Assembly: GCA_964244495.1 (NCBI GenBank)
Contig: CAXTIU010000011.1
Coordinates: forward strand, 1 to 64,000
DNA from: RH-AL1 sp964244495
GTDB taxonomy: Bacteria; Pseudomonadota; Alphaproteobacteria; Rhizobiales; Beijerinckiaceae
Direction: 5' to 3'
Length of the DNA stretch: 64,000 nucleotides
Shown here: positions 1 through 9,226 of the stretch, one piece after another
Numbering within the stretch: position 1 is the first letter of the stretch
Layout: the number at the start of each line of letters is the position of its first letter
The notes under the pieces: model-generated
Told to the model about the DNA's origin: nothing
Databases searched by the model: none
Seen by the model: only the letters and a program-made list of their open reading frames with translations
Made by a program: the position numbers and the translations under genes

Positions 1-519
1 GTCAATCGTCAGCAACGTTCGGCGCGCGAGTGACGTCCGCTGCACTCGCAGCATCGTCCAGCTGTGCTTCCCGATCCAGCGGAGCTTCCCGGTCTCGATC
101 TTGATCGCATCGCAACCAACGGCAGCCTGACGCTCGGACTTGGCCTCGCCATCGCATCGACCTGCCACCGCGAGGATCGCATCGATCGCGCCCGCCTGCT
201 CGGCGTGACCCCGGCTTGATCGTGGCCTGCACCGAGCGGCGATGATCCAGGCCGACGCTCTCGCGCCGGTCCATTGCTTCCATCACACGATGCCGCTGGT
301 TCCACACGCGAACCCGCACCTTGATGCGTCGGCGGCGTCGAGACGCACCATTCCACGGAAACGCTGAATGTGCCGACAGAGACGAGGGGCGGGAAGTGAG
401 GAAAGCCGGCCGGAGACGACCCAAGCTTGACGCCAGAGACCCGAAGTATGACCGCATGTGCCTGAACTATCGGCGAAATTACTATGATGCTGAATAGTGT
501 ATAGTTAAGTATAAATGGG
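1..519. other. Left-end stretch with no supportable gene
   Basis: About 520 bp at the window edge. Open frames exist on the minus strand but their products are Arg/Ser-rich with no recognisable fold, and no frame has a good ribosome-binding site. The last 50 bp, directly beyond the 3' end of the tRNA gene, are distinctly AT-rich compared with everything else nearby. That fits either a simple intergenic region or the edge of a segment inserted at the tRNA; the sequence to the left of the window would be needed to tell. Confidence 0.5.
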
Positions 520-595
520 TGGTGGGCCGGGCAGGACTCGAACCTGCAACCAGACCGTTATGAGCGGCCGGCTCTAACCGTTGAGCTACCGGCCC
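520..595 (-). tRNA. tRNA-Ile2 (CAU anticodon, lysidine-modified type)
   Basis: Read on the minus strand this folds as a full cloverleaf: 7-bp acceptor stem GGGCCGG/CCGGCCC, D arm with GCTC/GAGC, anticodon stem GGCCG/CGGTC around loop CTCATAA, T arm GCAGG-TTCGAGT-CCTGC, discriminator A and an encoded CCA. The CAU anticodon could mean Met or Ile2. The anticodon-loop context and A73 resemble Escherichia coli ileX-type Ile2 tRNA rather than elongator or initiator Met, so Ile2 (C34 converted to lysidine by TilS, reading AUA) is preferred. In this GC-rich genome AUA codons should be rare. Confidence 0.93.
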
Positions 596-653
596 GCCTC
601 TCCCGGCGCGATCGCCTGGAGGCGGCGCTCGGCGGTCCGGGCGGGAGGCAGCA

Positions 654-929
654 TTAAACCGCTTTCCGAAGGGGTTGCAATCCCGCCACTTCGCCGTCGA
701 GGTCACGCTCGGCCGTGGCGATCGTGGAATCCCGAGATGCCGGGCCTCCGGCCGACGACAGGGTTCCGCGCAAGATCCAAGTCCGCGAACCGGCAGGCGC
801 CGAGGTTTCCTCCGACACGAAGCCCAGGGTCGTCGCCAGCAGGATGAACATGGTGGATGCGCCGATCGCCACGATCGAGCTGTTCGCGCGGGCAAGGCTG
901 TCGTTGGCGGTGATGTCCGTCTCGGTCAT
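654..929 (-). CDS. Small single-pass membrane protein, unknown function
   Basis: A 91-residue frame beginning MTETDITAND, with one hydrophobic segment at about residues 17-40 (SSIVAIGASTMFILLATTLG) followed by a polar, serine-rich tail. A longer in-frame extension to 1022 exists but is Arg/Cys-rich and non-coding in character, so the start at 929 is chosen. No family is recognised. It is co-directional with the tRNA gene downstream. Coding status rests mainly on the clean N-terminus plus transmembrane pattern, so it is moderately supported. Confidence 0.5.
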   Translation of the reverse strand: MTETDITANDSLARANSSIVAIGASTMFILLATTLGFVSEETSAPAGSRTWILRGTLSSAGGPASRDSTIATAERDLDGEVAGLQPLRKAV

Positions 930-1207
930 CCGATCACCGTGGCGGGACGCGTGTGAACAAAGGCTTCGCGGATCGCGACAAGATGACGGCAAGCGCGCCT
1001 CGAGCCACCGAAACCCGATCATGATTGACGAAGTCTTGCCGCGTGCCGGCGCGGCGAGACGGCCCGAACAGCGTCCGACCCTTGGACAGCGGCCGCATCG
1101 TCGATCGAGCGCTCGCGAGGCCGGCCCGCATCGCGCGGGATGGGACGCCGGCGTTTCGCCACGAGGCGCTTTATTCTTTATTTAAGAATTTGCTGCATCG
1201 TCGCGGC

Positions 1208-1756
1208 ATGAGGCAGTCCAAACCCTTCCATCGTGATCAACGCGGCTCGACCGCCGTGGAATTCGCGTTGATCTCCGGCATGCTGATCCTGTCGATCCTC
1301 TTCATCATGGCGATCGGCGTGTACCTCTACTTCAGTCAGGCGTTGGACTATGCGACCTCCAAGGCGGCACGGCAGATCATGATCGGGGCCGCGCAGACCG
1401 CCGCCGTCCCGCAAAGCACGTTCGCGTCCACCTACCTTTGCCCTTACCTGCCGGTGGCCCTTTCCTGTGCCAACGTGTTCGTCAACGTCCAGACCGCCAC
1501 CGAAGCCGCCGGGCCCGGCGGCTACTACGTCTACGTCACGTCCAGTCAAAGCGGTCTGATCATCCCTCCGCTGTCGAGCAGCTCGATGCAGTACTCGTTG
1601 GGAGCCCAAGGCTCGTACGAGTACCTGCAGGTTCTCTACCCCATCACGTTCTTGCCGAGCTTTGTGACGAACCTGATGAGCAACGGCGTGGTCTACAACG
1701 GCGCCCCCGCCGTCCTGCTCGTCTCGACCGCCGCCTTCCGCAACGAGCAGTACTGA
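1208..1756 (+). CDS. TadE-like pseudopilin
   Basis: A 182-residue protein starting MRQSKPFHRD. Residues about 12-40 hold the TadE signature: a short basic leader, then Gly followed by STAVEFALISG and a long hydrophobic helix, as in prepilin-peptidase substrates that are cut after the Gly and have Glu at +5 of the mature chain. TadE/TadF pseudopilins take part in assembly of the Tad (tight adherence) Flp pilus in the inner membrane and periplasm. The remaining 140 residues are a periplasmic domain with several Cys. An upstream in-frame extension to 1025 is basic and unlikely to be translated. The stop codon overlaps the start of the next gene (TGATG), so the two are translationally coupled. 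An AT-rich stretch just upstream may hold the promoter. Confidence 0.85.
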   Translation: MRQSKPFHRDQRGSTAVEFALISGMLILSILFIMAIGVYLYFSQALDYATSKAARQIMIGAAQTAAVPQSTFASTYLCPYLPVALSCANVFVNVQTATEAAGPGGYYVYVTSSQSGLIIPPLSSSSMQYSLGAQGSYEYLQVLYPITFLPSFVTNLMSNGVVYNGAPAVLLVSTAAFRNEQY

Positions 1757-2481
1757 TGCGCCGCGCCGCGACGACGAGCTTCGATCAAATCCCGCGACGT
1801 TTCCTCGTCTCGGCGCGCGCGAGCTCCGCGGTCGAGTTCGCTTTGATCTTCCCGTGCCTGCTGATGCTGATGCTCCTGGGCTTTCAGGTCGTCGCCTACG
1901 TCAACGCCGTACGCAGGGTCGAGCTGCTGGCGACATCGATCAGCGAGATGATCTCCCAGGCTCCGCCGCCATCGCCCTCGACGACCATCGCGACCGTGAG
2001 CGCCGCGGACATCCACTTCAGCTACGACGCGGGGCTCGTCGTCTTCCCGTACCTCATGAAGGACGCGGCGCGCCAGAACATGTCGTGGTGGCAGGACATC
2101 GAGATCGATTACGCGAGCATCCAGTTCACCGCGATCCCCGGCGCCAACTGCAACGGCAAGCCGGATCTCAGCGCGTGCTACCTCGCGAGCGTCGTCTGGA
2201 CCAGTTCCGGGACGACGGGGTTGAACTATCGCCCGTGCGTCATTCCGCAATTGGCCGCGTCGAATACGGCTGCGCCCAGCAACACCACCCTTCCAGCCGG
2301 CATCTTCGGCCCGAACTCGATCATCGTCGTGGATGTCGTCTTCACGTTCACGCCGACGTTCGGGGCGCGTTACATGCCGGCGTTCAGGATCGCGCGCTCG
2401 ACCTACGTCAAACCCCGGTACGCCACGCTGATCAACTTCAATACCGCCAATAACGACGGGATCGCCACACTATGTCCGTAA
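1756..2481 (+). CDS. TadE/TadF-like pseudopilin
   Basis: A 241-residue second pseudopilin of the pilus operon. Residues about 22-50 repeat the TadE pattern: ASSAVEFALIFPC followed by a hydrophobic helix (LLMLMLLGFQVVAYV), preceded by a basic leader. The rest is a periplasmic domain with Cys pairs. It starts on the A of the upstream stop codon and its own 3' end overlaps the following TadG-like gene by 10 bp, so the three form one tightly coupled operon. No prepilin peptidase, secretin or ATPase (TadA/CpaF, TadV, RcpA) is in the window; these minor subunits must be served by a system encoded elsewhere. Confidence 0.82.
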   Translation: MRRAATTSFDQIPRRFLVSARASSAVEFALIFPCLLMLMLLGFQVVAYVNAVRRVELLATSISEMISQAPPPSPSTTIATVSAADIHFSYDAGLVVFPYLMKDAARQNMSWWQDIEIDYASIQFTAIPGANCNGKPDLSACYLASVVWTSSGTTGLNYRPCVIPQLAASNTAAPSNTTLPAGIFGPNSIIVVDVVFTFTPTFGARYMPAFRIARSTYVKPRYATLINFNTANNDGIATLCP

Positions 2482-4028
2482 TCTCGGAGCTCCGGTCGAA
2501 GCTCGTCGCCGTATGGTCCGCGTTCGCGCCCGCGAACCGCGGCAACGTCGCGATCATCTTCGGCTTCAGCATCATCCCCCTGGTCGGGCTCGTCGGGATC
2601 GGCGCCGATTACGGCGTCGCGCTGACGGACAAGACCAAGCTCGACAACGCCGCCGACGCGGCGGCCTTGGCGGCGGTGGCGACCGCCAAGGCCTACGTCG
2701 CGGCGAACCCCAGCGATTCCAACCTGACCAGCGACGCCATCGCGGCGGGTTTGAGCCAAGCCGCGAGTACCTTCACGGTCAACGCGGGCAACGTGCCGTT
2801 CGCCCAGATCCCCGTCGTGCAGACCGCCGCGACGACGGCCCCGACGCCGTCGACCTGTGCGTCCGTGACCGCGTGCATCTACCTCAGCCGGACCAACCAG
2901 ACCTTCACCTCGACGACGACTTACGTCACGGCGACGCAGAACCACTTCGGTCAGATCTTCGGTTCGCCGACGATAAGGATCACCGGGACCTCGGTGGCGT
3001 CGGCCGACATCCCGAGTTACCTCGACTTCTACCTGTTGATCGACGTGTCCGGTTCCATGGGCCTGCCGGCGACGACCAACGGCCAGAACGCGCTCGCCGC
3101 CGTCGATTTCGACAACTACGCCGCCTACCAGCAAGGCTGTCAGTTCGCCTGCCATTTCCCCGGCTACACCGGTTGGAACCTCGCCATGAGCACCAAGGAC
3201 CCCGATAGCGGCAACACGGGTATCCTGCTGCGATCGGGCTCCGTGAACAACGCGGTCTGCGCCTTCCTGACCAAGACGGCCGTTCCGGCCGTCGCCAACC
3301 AGTACCGCGTCGGCATCTATCCTTTCGTCACGATGATGACGAACAAGTTCGCGCCACTGAGCGGGAACTATACCGGCCTGTTCTCGACGATGCAGTGCCT
3401 CGCCAACCCGCCGTCCACCTATCAGCCCCATGCCTTGGACAATCTTCTCGATATCGGGACGACCCAGTACCCGTCGAATGGCGACATGACGACCGGAACC
3501 GGAAGCGGCGGCACCAACCTCGGCACGAGCCCGCAGGACACGAACTCCATCTTCTCGCAGGTCAAGACGGAGGTCGCCACTTACACGAGCCCGTCGTCAT
3601 CGAAGGACGGATCGTCGGGCATCAACTCCAAGCCGTTCGTCTTCCTGATCACCGACGGCATGGAAAACCCTCAGCATTACGCCAGCAACAGGAGCAACCC
3701 CTACTATTACCAGAATGGCGGCTTCGACGGCCTGCGTTATCCGACGGCGCTCACGCCCAGCCAATGCACGGCCTTGAAGCAGGCCGGCGTCACCATCTCG
3801 GTCCTGTACATTCCCTATGTGACGCTCAACTTCAAATACGACCCTTACAACGAAAACGCCGCGGCCAACGCCGCCATTCAGAACCTGCCGACCAATCTGC
3901 AGCAATGCTCGGGGAGCACGAGTTCCTCGGCCAATTTCTTCTACACAGCCAACTCGCCGGCGGACGTGACGGCGGCCCTGAACTCGATGTTCAACCAGGC
4001 TGTGAAGATCGCTCACCTTCAACAGTGA
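2472..4028 (+). CDS. TadG-like pilus assembly protein with von Willebrand factor A domain
   Basis: 518 residues. The N-terminus (about residues 20-60) has the TadG-like pattern: GNVAIIFGFSIIPLVGLVGI, a membrane anchor, then the alanine-rich DNAADAAALAAVATAK segment typical of the TadG N-terminal domain. From about residue 180 a VWA domain begins with a MIDAS metal-binding motif, DVSGSMG, and continues to a later DGMEN segment that supplies the distal acidic residue. TadG proteins are inner-membrane-anchored and extend into the periplasm, where they contribute to Flp pilus biogenesis. It is the third gene of the tadE-tadF-tadG unit. Confidence 0.85.
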   Translation: MSVISELRSKLVAVWSAFAPANRGNVAIIFGFSIIPLVGLVGIGADYGVALTDKTKLDNAADAAALAAVATAKAYVAANPSDSNLTSDAIAAGLSQAASTFTVNAGNVPFAQIPVVQTAATTAPTPSTCASVTACIYLSRTNQTFTSTTTYVTATQNHFGQIFGSPTIRITGTSVASADIPSYLDFYLLIDVSGSMGLPATTNGQNALAAVDFDNYAAYQQGCQFACHFPGYTGWNLAMSTKDPDSGNTGILLRSGSVNNAVCAFLTKTAVPAVANQYRVGIYPFVTMMTNKFAPLSGNYTGLFSTMQCLANPPSTYQPHALDNLLDIGTTQYPSNGDMTTGTGSGGTNLGTSPQDTNSIFSQVKTEVATYTSPSSSKDGSSGINSKPFVFLITDGMENPQHYASNRSNPYYYQNGGFDGLRYPTALTPSQCTALKQAGVTISVLYIPYVTLNFKYDPYNENAAANAAIQNLPTNLQQCSGSTSSSANFFYTANSPADVTAALNSMFNQAVKIAHLQQ

Positions 4029-4053
4029 CGGGTAGGGACCGGTGTCACCCGTC
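4027..4053. terminator. Putative bidirectional terminator hairpin
   Basis: Perfect 7-bp inverted repeat GACGGGT/ACCCGTC with a 13-nt loop, placed between the converging tadG-like and asd genes and touching the tadG stop codon. There is no long T tract, so intrinsic termination is only plausible. Confidence 0.4.
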
Positions 4054-4055
4054 CC

Positions 4056-5090
4056 TCACGCCGCCTCCCGCTTGGGCGCGATCAGCTTGCGGTTGAGCAG
4101 CGCCTCCGCGATCTGCACGGCGTTCAGCGCCGCGCCCTTGCGCAGGTTGTCGGCGACGCACCACAGCACGAGGCCGTTGTCGACCGTCGGGTCCTCCCGG
4201 ATGCGGGACACGTAGGTCGCGTCCTCGCCGGCCGCCTCGTGGGGCGTGATGTAGCCGCCCCGCTCGCGCTTGTCGATCACCAGGCAGCCCGGCGCCTCCC
4301 GCAGGATGTCGCGCGCCTCGTCGGCGGAGATGGGGTCGGCGAACTCGACGTTGACCGCCTCCGAATGGCCGATGAACACCGGCACGCGGACGCAGGTCGC
4401 CACCACCTTGATCTTGGGGTCGAGGATCTTCTTGGTCTCGACCACCATCTTCCATTCCTCCTTGGTGAACCCGTCCTCCATGAACACGTCGATCTCGGGG
4501 ATGACGTTGAAGGCGATCCGCTTGGGGAACTTGCCGGTGCTGACCGGGTCGGAGACGAAGATGGCGCGCGTCTGGGCGAACAGCTCGTCCATCGCCTCCT
4601 TGCCCGCGCCAGACACCGACTGGTAGGTCGAGACGACGACGCGGGTGATCCGGGCATGGTCGTGCAGCGGCTTCAGCGCCACGACGAGCTGGGCCGTCGA
4701 GCAGTTCGGGTTGGCGATGATGCGCTTCTTGGCGAAGCCGTCGAGGGCGTGGGCGTTCACCTCCGGCACCACGAGCGGCACGTCCGGGTCCATCCGCCAG
4801 TGCGAGGAATTGTCGATCACCACCGCGCCGGCGGCGGCGATGCGCGGCGACCAGTCCTTCGAGATCGCGCCGCCGGCCGACATCAGGCAGATGTCGGTGC
4901 CGGCGAAGTCGTAGGTGTCGAGCACCTTGCACTTCAGCGTCTTGTCGCCGAACGACACCTCCGTGTTGATGGAGCGGGGCGAGGCCAGCGCGACGACCTC
5001 GTCGGCCGGGAAGCGGCGCTCGGCCAGGATGTCGAGCATCTCGCGCCCGACGTTGCCCGTGGCGCCGACGATGGCGACCTTCAAGCCCAT
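4056..5090 (-). CDS. asd: Aspartate-semialdehyde dehydrogenase
   Basis: 344 residues, the usual length. It reduces L-aspartyl-4-phosphate to L-aspartate-4-semialdehyde with NADPH in the cytoplasm, the branch step to Lys/diaminopimelate, Thr and Met. The N-terminal Rossmann motif VGATGNVG is at residues 8-15, the catalytic Cys130 lies in NPNCST, and STYQSVSGAG is conserved downstream. The start ATG is the only good one; a frame continuing to 5184 is a shadow. The gene stands alone, converging on the Tad operon and diverging from the gene at 5314. Confidence 0.97.
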   Translation of the reverse strand: MGLKVAIVGATGNVGREMLDILAERRFPADEVVALASPRSINTEVSFGDKTLKCKVLDTYDFAGTDICLMSAGGAISKDWSPRIAAAGAVVIDNSSHWRMDPDVPLVVPEVNAHALDGFAKKRIIANPNCSTAQLVVALKPLHDHARITRVVVSTYQSVSGAGKEAMDELFAQTRAIFVSDPVSTGKFPKRIAFNVIPEIDVFMEDGFTKEEWKMVVETKKILDPKIKVVATCVRVPVFIGHSEAVNVEFADPISADEARDILREAPGCLVIDKRERGGYITPHEAAGEDATYVSRIREDPTVDNGLVLWCVADNLRKGAALNAVQIAEALLNRKLIAPKREAA

Positions 5091-5313
5091 GTGAAGCGAA
5101 CCCCTGTGATCTGGATCGTGTGACGCGGACCCGAGCGGCGCGGCACCGTCCGCGACCGGCCGCGGACACCCCGGTATAAGGCATTGTTGACGTTGACGCG
5201 ATGTCCTTGCGCGCCGTTAAGGATCACCTCAAGTCTTCATGCGCCTCTGCCGGGTGGGCGGGGCATCCGCGTGTCGAAGGATGCTCGCGTGCGCCCGGGA
5301 TGGACGGCGTGCC

Positions 5314-6162
5314 GTGAGCGACATCGCACCGGGGTTATCGAAGACGACGCCATCCGCCCGCCGTGGCGGCGCCCTCGGGCTCGTCGTCGGCGCGGCGCTG
5401 TTGTGCGGCGGCGCGGCGGTCGCGGCGAGAGCGACGGCGCGCGGGCCCGATCGCGCGAGCGAGCCGAAGCCTGTCGCCGAGAGCTGGATCGCGATCGCCA
5501 AGCCGGTGCGGATCTACAGTTTCGAGGCGCCCGCCTTCCGCGGCCTGCCCGCCGCCTACACGGCGCGGCGACACGCCCTCGGCGGAGGCCGCGAGGACAG
5601 GCTCGTGTTCGGCACGTTCGGCCATGGGGCGCCAATGCTGCGGGTCAGCCTGTTCCGCCGCGCGGGGGAAGCGCCGGACGCTACGCCCCTGACGGCGGTT
5701 CTCGCCCGTGCCGCCGCCGACGCCGGGCTGGGCGTCGGCGACCCGCTCCGCCGAGGCGCGCTCGCTCCGGGCGTGGGTCGAAGCGCGGCCCATGGTCAGG
5801 CAGAACGGGTCGCGACGCGGTTCGGCGGCGCCGAGGTTGCCGACCTCGCGCTGTCGGACGGCACGACGGCCGCGCCCTGCACCGGGTTCCGGCTGGCGCT
5901 CGATCGACCGGCTTTCGCGATGACGGGGCTGGTCTGCGCCGCCGACGGCGCGCCGATGCCGCGGCGCGCCCTGGGGTGCCTGATCGAACGCCTCGACCTC
6001 GCGTCGGCGCGGGACGATCGGGACCTCATCGACTTCTTCGCGGCGAGCGAGCTGCGCCGCGACGCCGGTTGCGCCGGCATGGGCCTTGGACCCAACGCCG
6101 CGCATGCGGCGTGGCTCGACGACATATCGGTCACGGCCGGGAAGAGTTTGCGGCGGCGTTAA
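5314..6162 (+). CDS. Membrane-anchored or secreted protein, unknown function
   Basis: About 282 residues if started at the GTG at 5314 (MSDIAPGLSK). An in-frame ATG at 5239 would add 25 Arg/Cys-rich residues that look untranslated. Residues about 18-40 (RRGGALGLVVGAALLCGGAA) form a signal anchor or signal peptide. The rest is an exported domain of about 240 residues with a few Cys (GLVCAADG, LGCLIERL, DAGCAG) that could form disulfides. I do not recognise the family. It precedes another exported protein and then a glycosyltransferase, which hints at an envelope role, but that is inference from position only. Confidence 0.7.
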   Translation: MSDIAPGLSKTTPSARRGGALGLVVGAALLCGGAAVAARATARGPDRASEPKPVAESWIAIAKPVRIYSFEAPAFRGLPAAYTARRHALGGGREDRLVFGTFGHGAPMLRVSLFRRAGEAPDATPLTAVLARAAADAGLGVGDPLRRGALAPGVGRSAAHGQAERVATRFGGAEVADLALSDGTTAAPCTGFRLALDRPAFAMTGLVCAADGAPMPRRALGCLIERLDLASARDDRDLIDFFAASELRRDAGCAGMGLGPNAAHAAWLDDISVTAGKSLRRR

Positions 6163-6234
6163 GGATTTTATACGGCCAAGGTCCGACTATGAACTAAACG
6201 TCAGCGCGAGCGTTGCTGGTTCATGGGGGACAAC

Positions 6235-6705
6235 ATGCGTGCACTCGTCATGGGGATTTTGCTGGTCGGTGCGGCGGCGGGAGGTTTCGCCTCCGACGCG
6301 TCCGCCAAGCCGAAGAAGCACGTTGTCAAGGCGCGCCAGCTCGACGCCTTCGATGTCAGCGGCCTCAATGGTGTCCCGCTCACCGTCAACCGGCGCAGCT
6401 GGCTCGATTCGGGCAACACCGTCCGGTCCGACTCGAACAACGGCGGCCAAGCCTACATCGCCGCGAGCACGGAATTCAACCAGACCGAGGACCGGATCAT
6501 TGACCCGGACAAGTTCGGCAACGACGTGATCCGGGGTCAGCCCTACGTTCCCGGCCAGTCGGTCGCGGTGGTCGAGTTCGACACGCAGCCGAACGGCACG
6601 CCCCACTTCGATGGCGTGCTCGGCGCCCAGAACTATTACCTCAATCCCGCGCCCCCGCAGGTCCCGAGCCTCCCGGCGGCCATCCCCTTCTTTCCGGACC
6701 GCTGA
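6235..6705 (+). CDS. Small secreted protein, unknown function
   Basis: 156 residues with a classical signal peptide: MRALVMGILLVGAAAG then an Ala-rich cleavage region ending near ASA. The ATG at 6235 is preferred over the ATG at 6223 because GGGGGA lies just upstream of it at proper spacing and the signal peptide begins cleanly. The mature part is about 130 residues, rich in Asn, Asp, Gly and Pro, and ends with a Pro-rich tail (PPQVPSLPAA). No enzyme motif or lipobox is seen. It lies 42 bp upstream of the glycosyltransferase and may be co-transcribed with it. Confidence 0.75.
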   Translation: MRALVMGILLVGAAAGGFASDASAKPKKHVVKARQLDAFDVSGLNGVPLTVNRRSWLDSGNTVRSDSNNGGQAYIAASTEFNQTEDRIIDPDKFGNDVIRGQPYVPGQSVAVVEFDTQPNGTPHFDGVLGAQNYYLNPAPPQVPSLPAAIPFFPDR

Positions 6706-6747
6706 CGTTTCAGGCTGCGACGTGAGCCTGTCCGACGAGGGGACGCC

Positions 6748-8055
6748 GTGAGGCGTCCCCTTTGCTATGACGTGACGCGGCTCCTCACGCGCGTCCTGAA
6801 CGCGACCCCGAACGGCATCGACCGGATCGACTTCGCGCTCGCCCAGCATTTCCTGGCCGGCGACCCCGCGTCGACCTTCGGATCGACGGCGACCGGCATC
6901 GGGTCGCGCCTCCTGGACGCGGGGTCGGCCGCAGAAGTCGTCCAAGCCATCGCCGGCCATTGGGGCGAAACGGAGAGCGCCGTCGCAGACGATCCGGTCT
7001 ACAGCCGCGTCGTCGGCTGGCTGAAGGGCACGAAACCGCAGGCCCTGCCATCGTCACCCCCGTCGAAGGCGCCGCGGCGGCGCGGCATCGCCGCCAACCT
7101 GAAGAGGGGCGTCAAGCCCCTCGGTGTCGCCAGATGGGTCGGGCGCCACGGCCTGCCGGTCACTCGGACGCCGGCGAAAGGACTTCCGCCAAAGAGCCTG
7201 TACCTCAACGTGAGCCAGTTCCCGCTGTGGGTCGCCTCCTCGTTCGAGTGGCTTGAGTCGCGGCGCGACGTGAAGGCGGCCTTCTTCATCCATGACCTGC
7301 TGCCGGTGTCCATGCCCGAGTATTTCCGGGCGGCCGAACTGGAGCGGCACCGGGCTCGGCTGCGCAACGTCGCCCGCTTCGCCGCCGCCGCCGTCGTCAC
7401 CACGCGCACGGTCGCCGGGGACCTGCAGGCCCACATGCGCGACCTCGGCCGGGGTGACATCCCGGTCTTCGTGGCGTCGACGCCGATCTCACCGACCTTC
7501 CTGGCGCCGCCGACGATCGAGCCGGCGCTGCGAGACCAACCGTTCTTCGTCTTCTGCTCCACCCTGGAGCCGCGCAAAAACCACCTCATGATCCTCGCCG
7601 TCTGGCGGGCGCTGGTCGAGCGCCTCGGAGCGGAAGCGCCCAAGCTCGTGCTCGTCGGGACGCGCGGCTGGCACTACGACGCGATCATCGACCTGATCGA
7701 GCGCAGCCCGGCCTTGCGCGCCCACGTCCTGGAGGTCGGCGGCCTGTCGACGCCCGGGTTGAAGCGCCTGATCGACAACGCGCGCGCGCTGCTGATGCCG
7801 ACGTTCGGCGAGGGATACGGCCTGCCGGTCCACGAGGCGCTCGCCGCCGGCGCGCCGGTGGTCGCCGCCGACATCCCGGTCTTCCGCGACCTCGCGGCGC
7901 CGGGACTGATCCTGTGCTCACCCCTCGATGGCGAGGCTTGGCTGGAAACGGTCGCGGACCTCGCGCGCCGACCGCGCGAGGATGCCGCAGGGCATGCGCC
8001 GGCGGGATGGGCGACCTACTTCGATGCCCTGGACGGTTTCCTCGAAGCCGTGTAG
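6748..8055 (+). CDS. Glycosyltransferase family 4 (GT-B fold)
   Basis: 435 residues from a GTG start. The C-terminal half carries the GT4 hallmarks: FCSTLEPRKNH (the EPRKN phosphate-contact segment, near residue 270), LVLVGTRGW, then PTFGEGYGLPVHEALAAGAPV, the EX7E-like nucleotide-sugar binding motif near residue 350. The N-terminal half is the acceptor domain and is more divergent. GT4 enzymes transfer hexose from UDP-, GDP- or ADP-sugars to lipid, polysaccharide or small-molecule acceptors on the cytoplasmic face. The gene converges on a CDP-alcohol phosphotransferase 30 bp away and lies upstream of the oxoamine-synthase/PKS pair, so a lipid or polyketide acceptor is an attractive but unproven idea. 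The donor sugar cannot be read from sequence. Confidence 0.88.
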   Translation: MRRPLCYDVTRLLTRVLNATPNGIDRIDFALAQHFLAGDPASTFGSTATGIGSRLLDAGSAAEVVQAIAGHWGETESAVADDPVYSRVVGWLKGTKPQALPSSPPSKAPRRRGIAANLKRGVKPLGVARWVGRHGLPVTRTPAKGLPPKSLYLNVSQFPLWVASSFEWLESRRDVKAAFFIHDLLPVSMPEYFRAAELERHRARLRNVARFAAAAVVTTRTVAGDLQAHMRDLGRGDIPVFVASTPISPTFLAPPTIEPALRDQPFFVFCSTLEPRKNHLMILAVWRALVERLGAEAPKLVLVGTRGWHYDAIIDLIERSPALRAHVLEVGGLSTPGLKRLIDNARALLMPTFGEGYGLPVHEALAAGAPVVAADIPVFRDLAAPGLILCSPLDGEAWLETVADLARRPREDAAGHAPAGWATYFDALDGFLEAV

Positions 8056-8084
8056 CGCCCGCTCCGTCTCCCGTCGGGGGCCGC

Positions 8085-8822
8085 TCACGACGACGGCCCG
8101 GCCTCCGGGGGACGCGCGCCGCTGCGGCTCGGATCGCGCAGTTCGCGGATCCCGGCCAGCATACGGACCACGAAGATGATCGTGAAGACGGCGCCGGCGA
8201 ACAGCAGCAGGGCGTCGTAGGCGCTGAAGAACTGGGTGCCGAGCGTCGCGCCGACGTGCCCGGCGAAGAACATCCACGTGTTGATGGCGACGAGGCAGAG
8301 GCGCAGCTCCGTCGGGCCGAAGCCGAGGAAGGAAAGCTGGAAAACGCCCGACAGGTGATTGTTGATGAAGACGTACATGCACAGCAGGTAGTAGCCGACG
8401 AGCGCGAACAGGGCGACATCCATGCGCACGTGGAGCGTGAACCCGATGCCGGCCATGATCAGGAGGTTGTTGATGGCGTCGATCGTGTGGTCGAGGAAGT
8501 AGCCGTAGATCGGGCGTTCCATCGAGCGATAGCGGGCGAGGCTGCCGTCGAGCGAGTCGCCGAACCAGTTCAGCGCTAGCCCGAAGGAGGCGAGCCAGAG
8601 CATGACGGGCATCGTGCGGCTCAGGATGTAGCTGACGAAGACCAGGCTCGCGCCGACCACGCTGATGAACGTCAAGCGATCGGACGTGATCCAGGGCGGA
8701 AGGCGGGCGCAGAGCCAGGTGAGAAGCTGGCGTTCGCGACGCGCGACGACGTTGGCCTGGATGCGCCGGACACGGAACGGCTTGTCCTGCACCGCCGAAG
8801 CCGTCTTCTTCGTCCCGCTCAT
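8085..8822 (-). CDS. CDP-alcohol phosphatidyltransferase family protein
   Basis: 245 residues, polytopic. The complete catalytic signature D-x2-D-G-x2-A-R-...-G-x3-D-x3-D is present as Asp89, Asp92, Gly93, Ala96, Arg97, Gly107, Asp111 and Asp115, with about six transmembrane helices around and after it. Family members (PgsA, PssA, Pcs, phosphatidylinositol-phosphate synthases, EPT1/CPT1) displace CMP from a CDP-alcohol or CDP-diacylglycerol by an alcohol at the membrane. The Arg/Lys-rich N-terminus is cytoplasmic. It is divergent from the oxoamine synthase and PKS genes and converges on a glycosyltransferase. A role in adding a phospho-head group to the PKS/oxoamine product is inferred from this neighbourhood; ordinary phospholipid synthesis is the alternative. 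Confidence 0.9.
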   Translation of the reverse strand: MSGTKKTASAVQDKPFRVRRIQANVVARRERQLLTWLCARLPPWITSDRLTFISVVGASLVFVSYILSRTMPVMLWLASFGLALNWFGDSLDGSLARYRSMERPIYGYFLDHTIDAINNLLIMAGIGFTLHVRMDVALFALVGYYLLCMYVFINNHLSGVFQLSFLGFGPTELRLCLVAINTWMFFAGHVGATLGTQFFSAYDALLLFAGAVFTIIFVVRMLAGIRELRDPSRSGARPPEAGPSS

Positions 8823-9226
8823 GACGCCTTACCTGCGCGGTCTCGCCACCGATCGGCGGCTACGGCAACCCAGTCGCGCACGCTGCTTCCTTCGCACGTT
8901 TCGGTCGGTTATGGTGCACTGCATACAACGCGTTTGTGCATCCCGGCTAGGCATCCTGCACAGGACTGTGAGTTTTTAAGGGGCCATCGATCGCCGCGCG
9001 TGCGCGGAGCCGGGTGGAGAAGGCTTCGTTGGGCATCGTTTGGCGTTGGCCCGGTTTTCGCCCTTGACGGTTCGCGGGAAAACGGCGCCGTGTTGATCTG
9101 GCCGACGGATTGTGCGACGCAAGATGGAACGACAGCGTATCGTGTGAGCTTCAAGGCTGATATCGGCGTGCTGATACCATGGGGCGCATGCGTGCCTTGC
9201 CAGAACAACCCCGGAAGCGAGATCGT
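8823..9226. other. Divergent intergenic region upstream of the oxoamine synthase
   Basis: About 400 bp between the divergent CDP-alcohol phosphotransferase and oxoamine synthase genes. No frame looks coding. It is less GC-rich than its surroundings and includes short dyads (TGCAC ... GTGCA around 8910-8940) and an AT-rich spot (GAGTTTTTAAGG) near 8970. It probably holds the promoters of both divergent units, but no clear -35/-10 pair can be assigned. Confidence 0.5.
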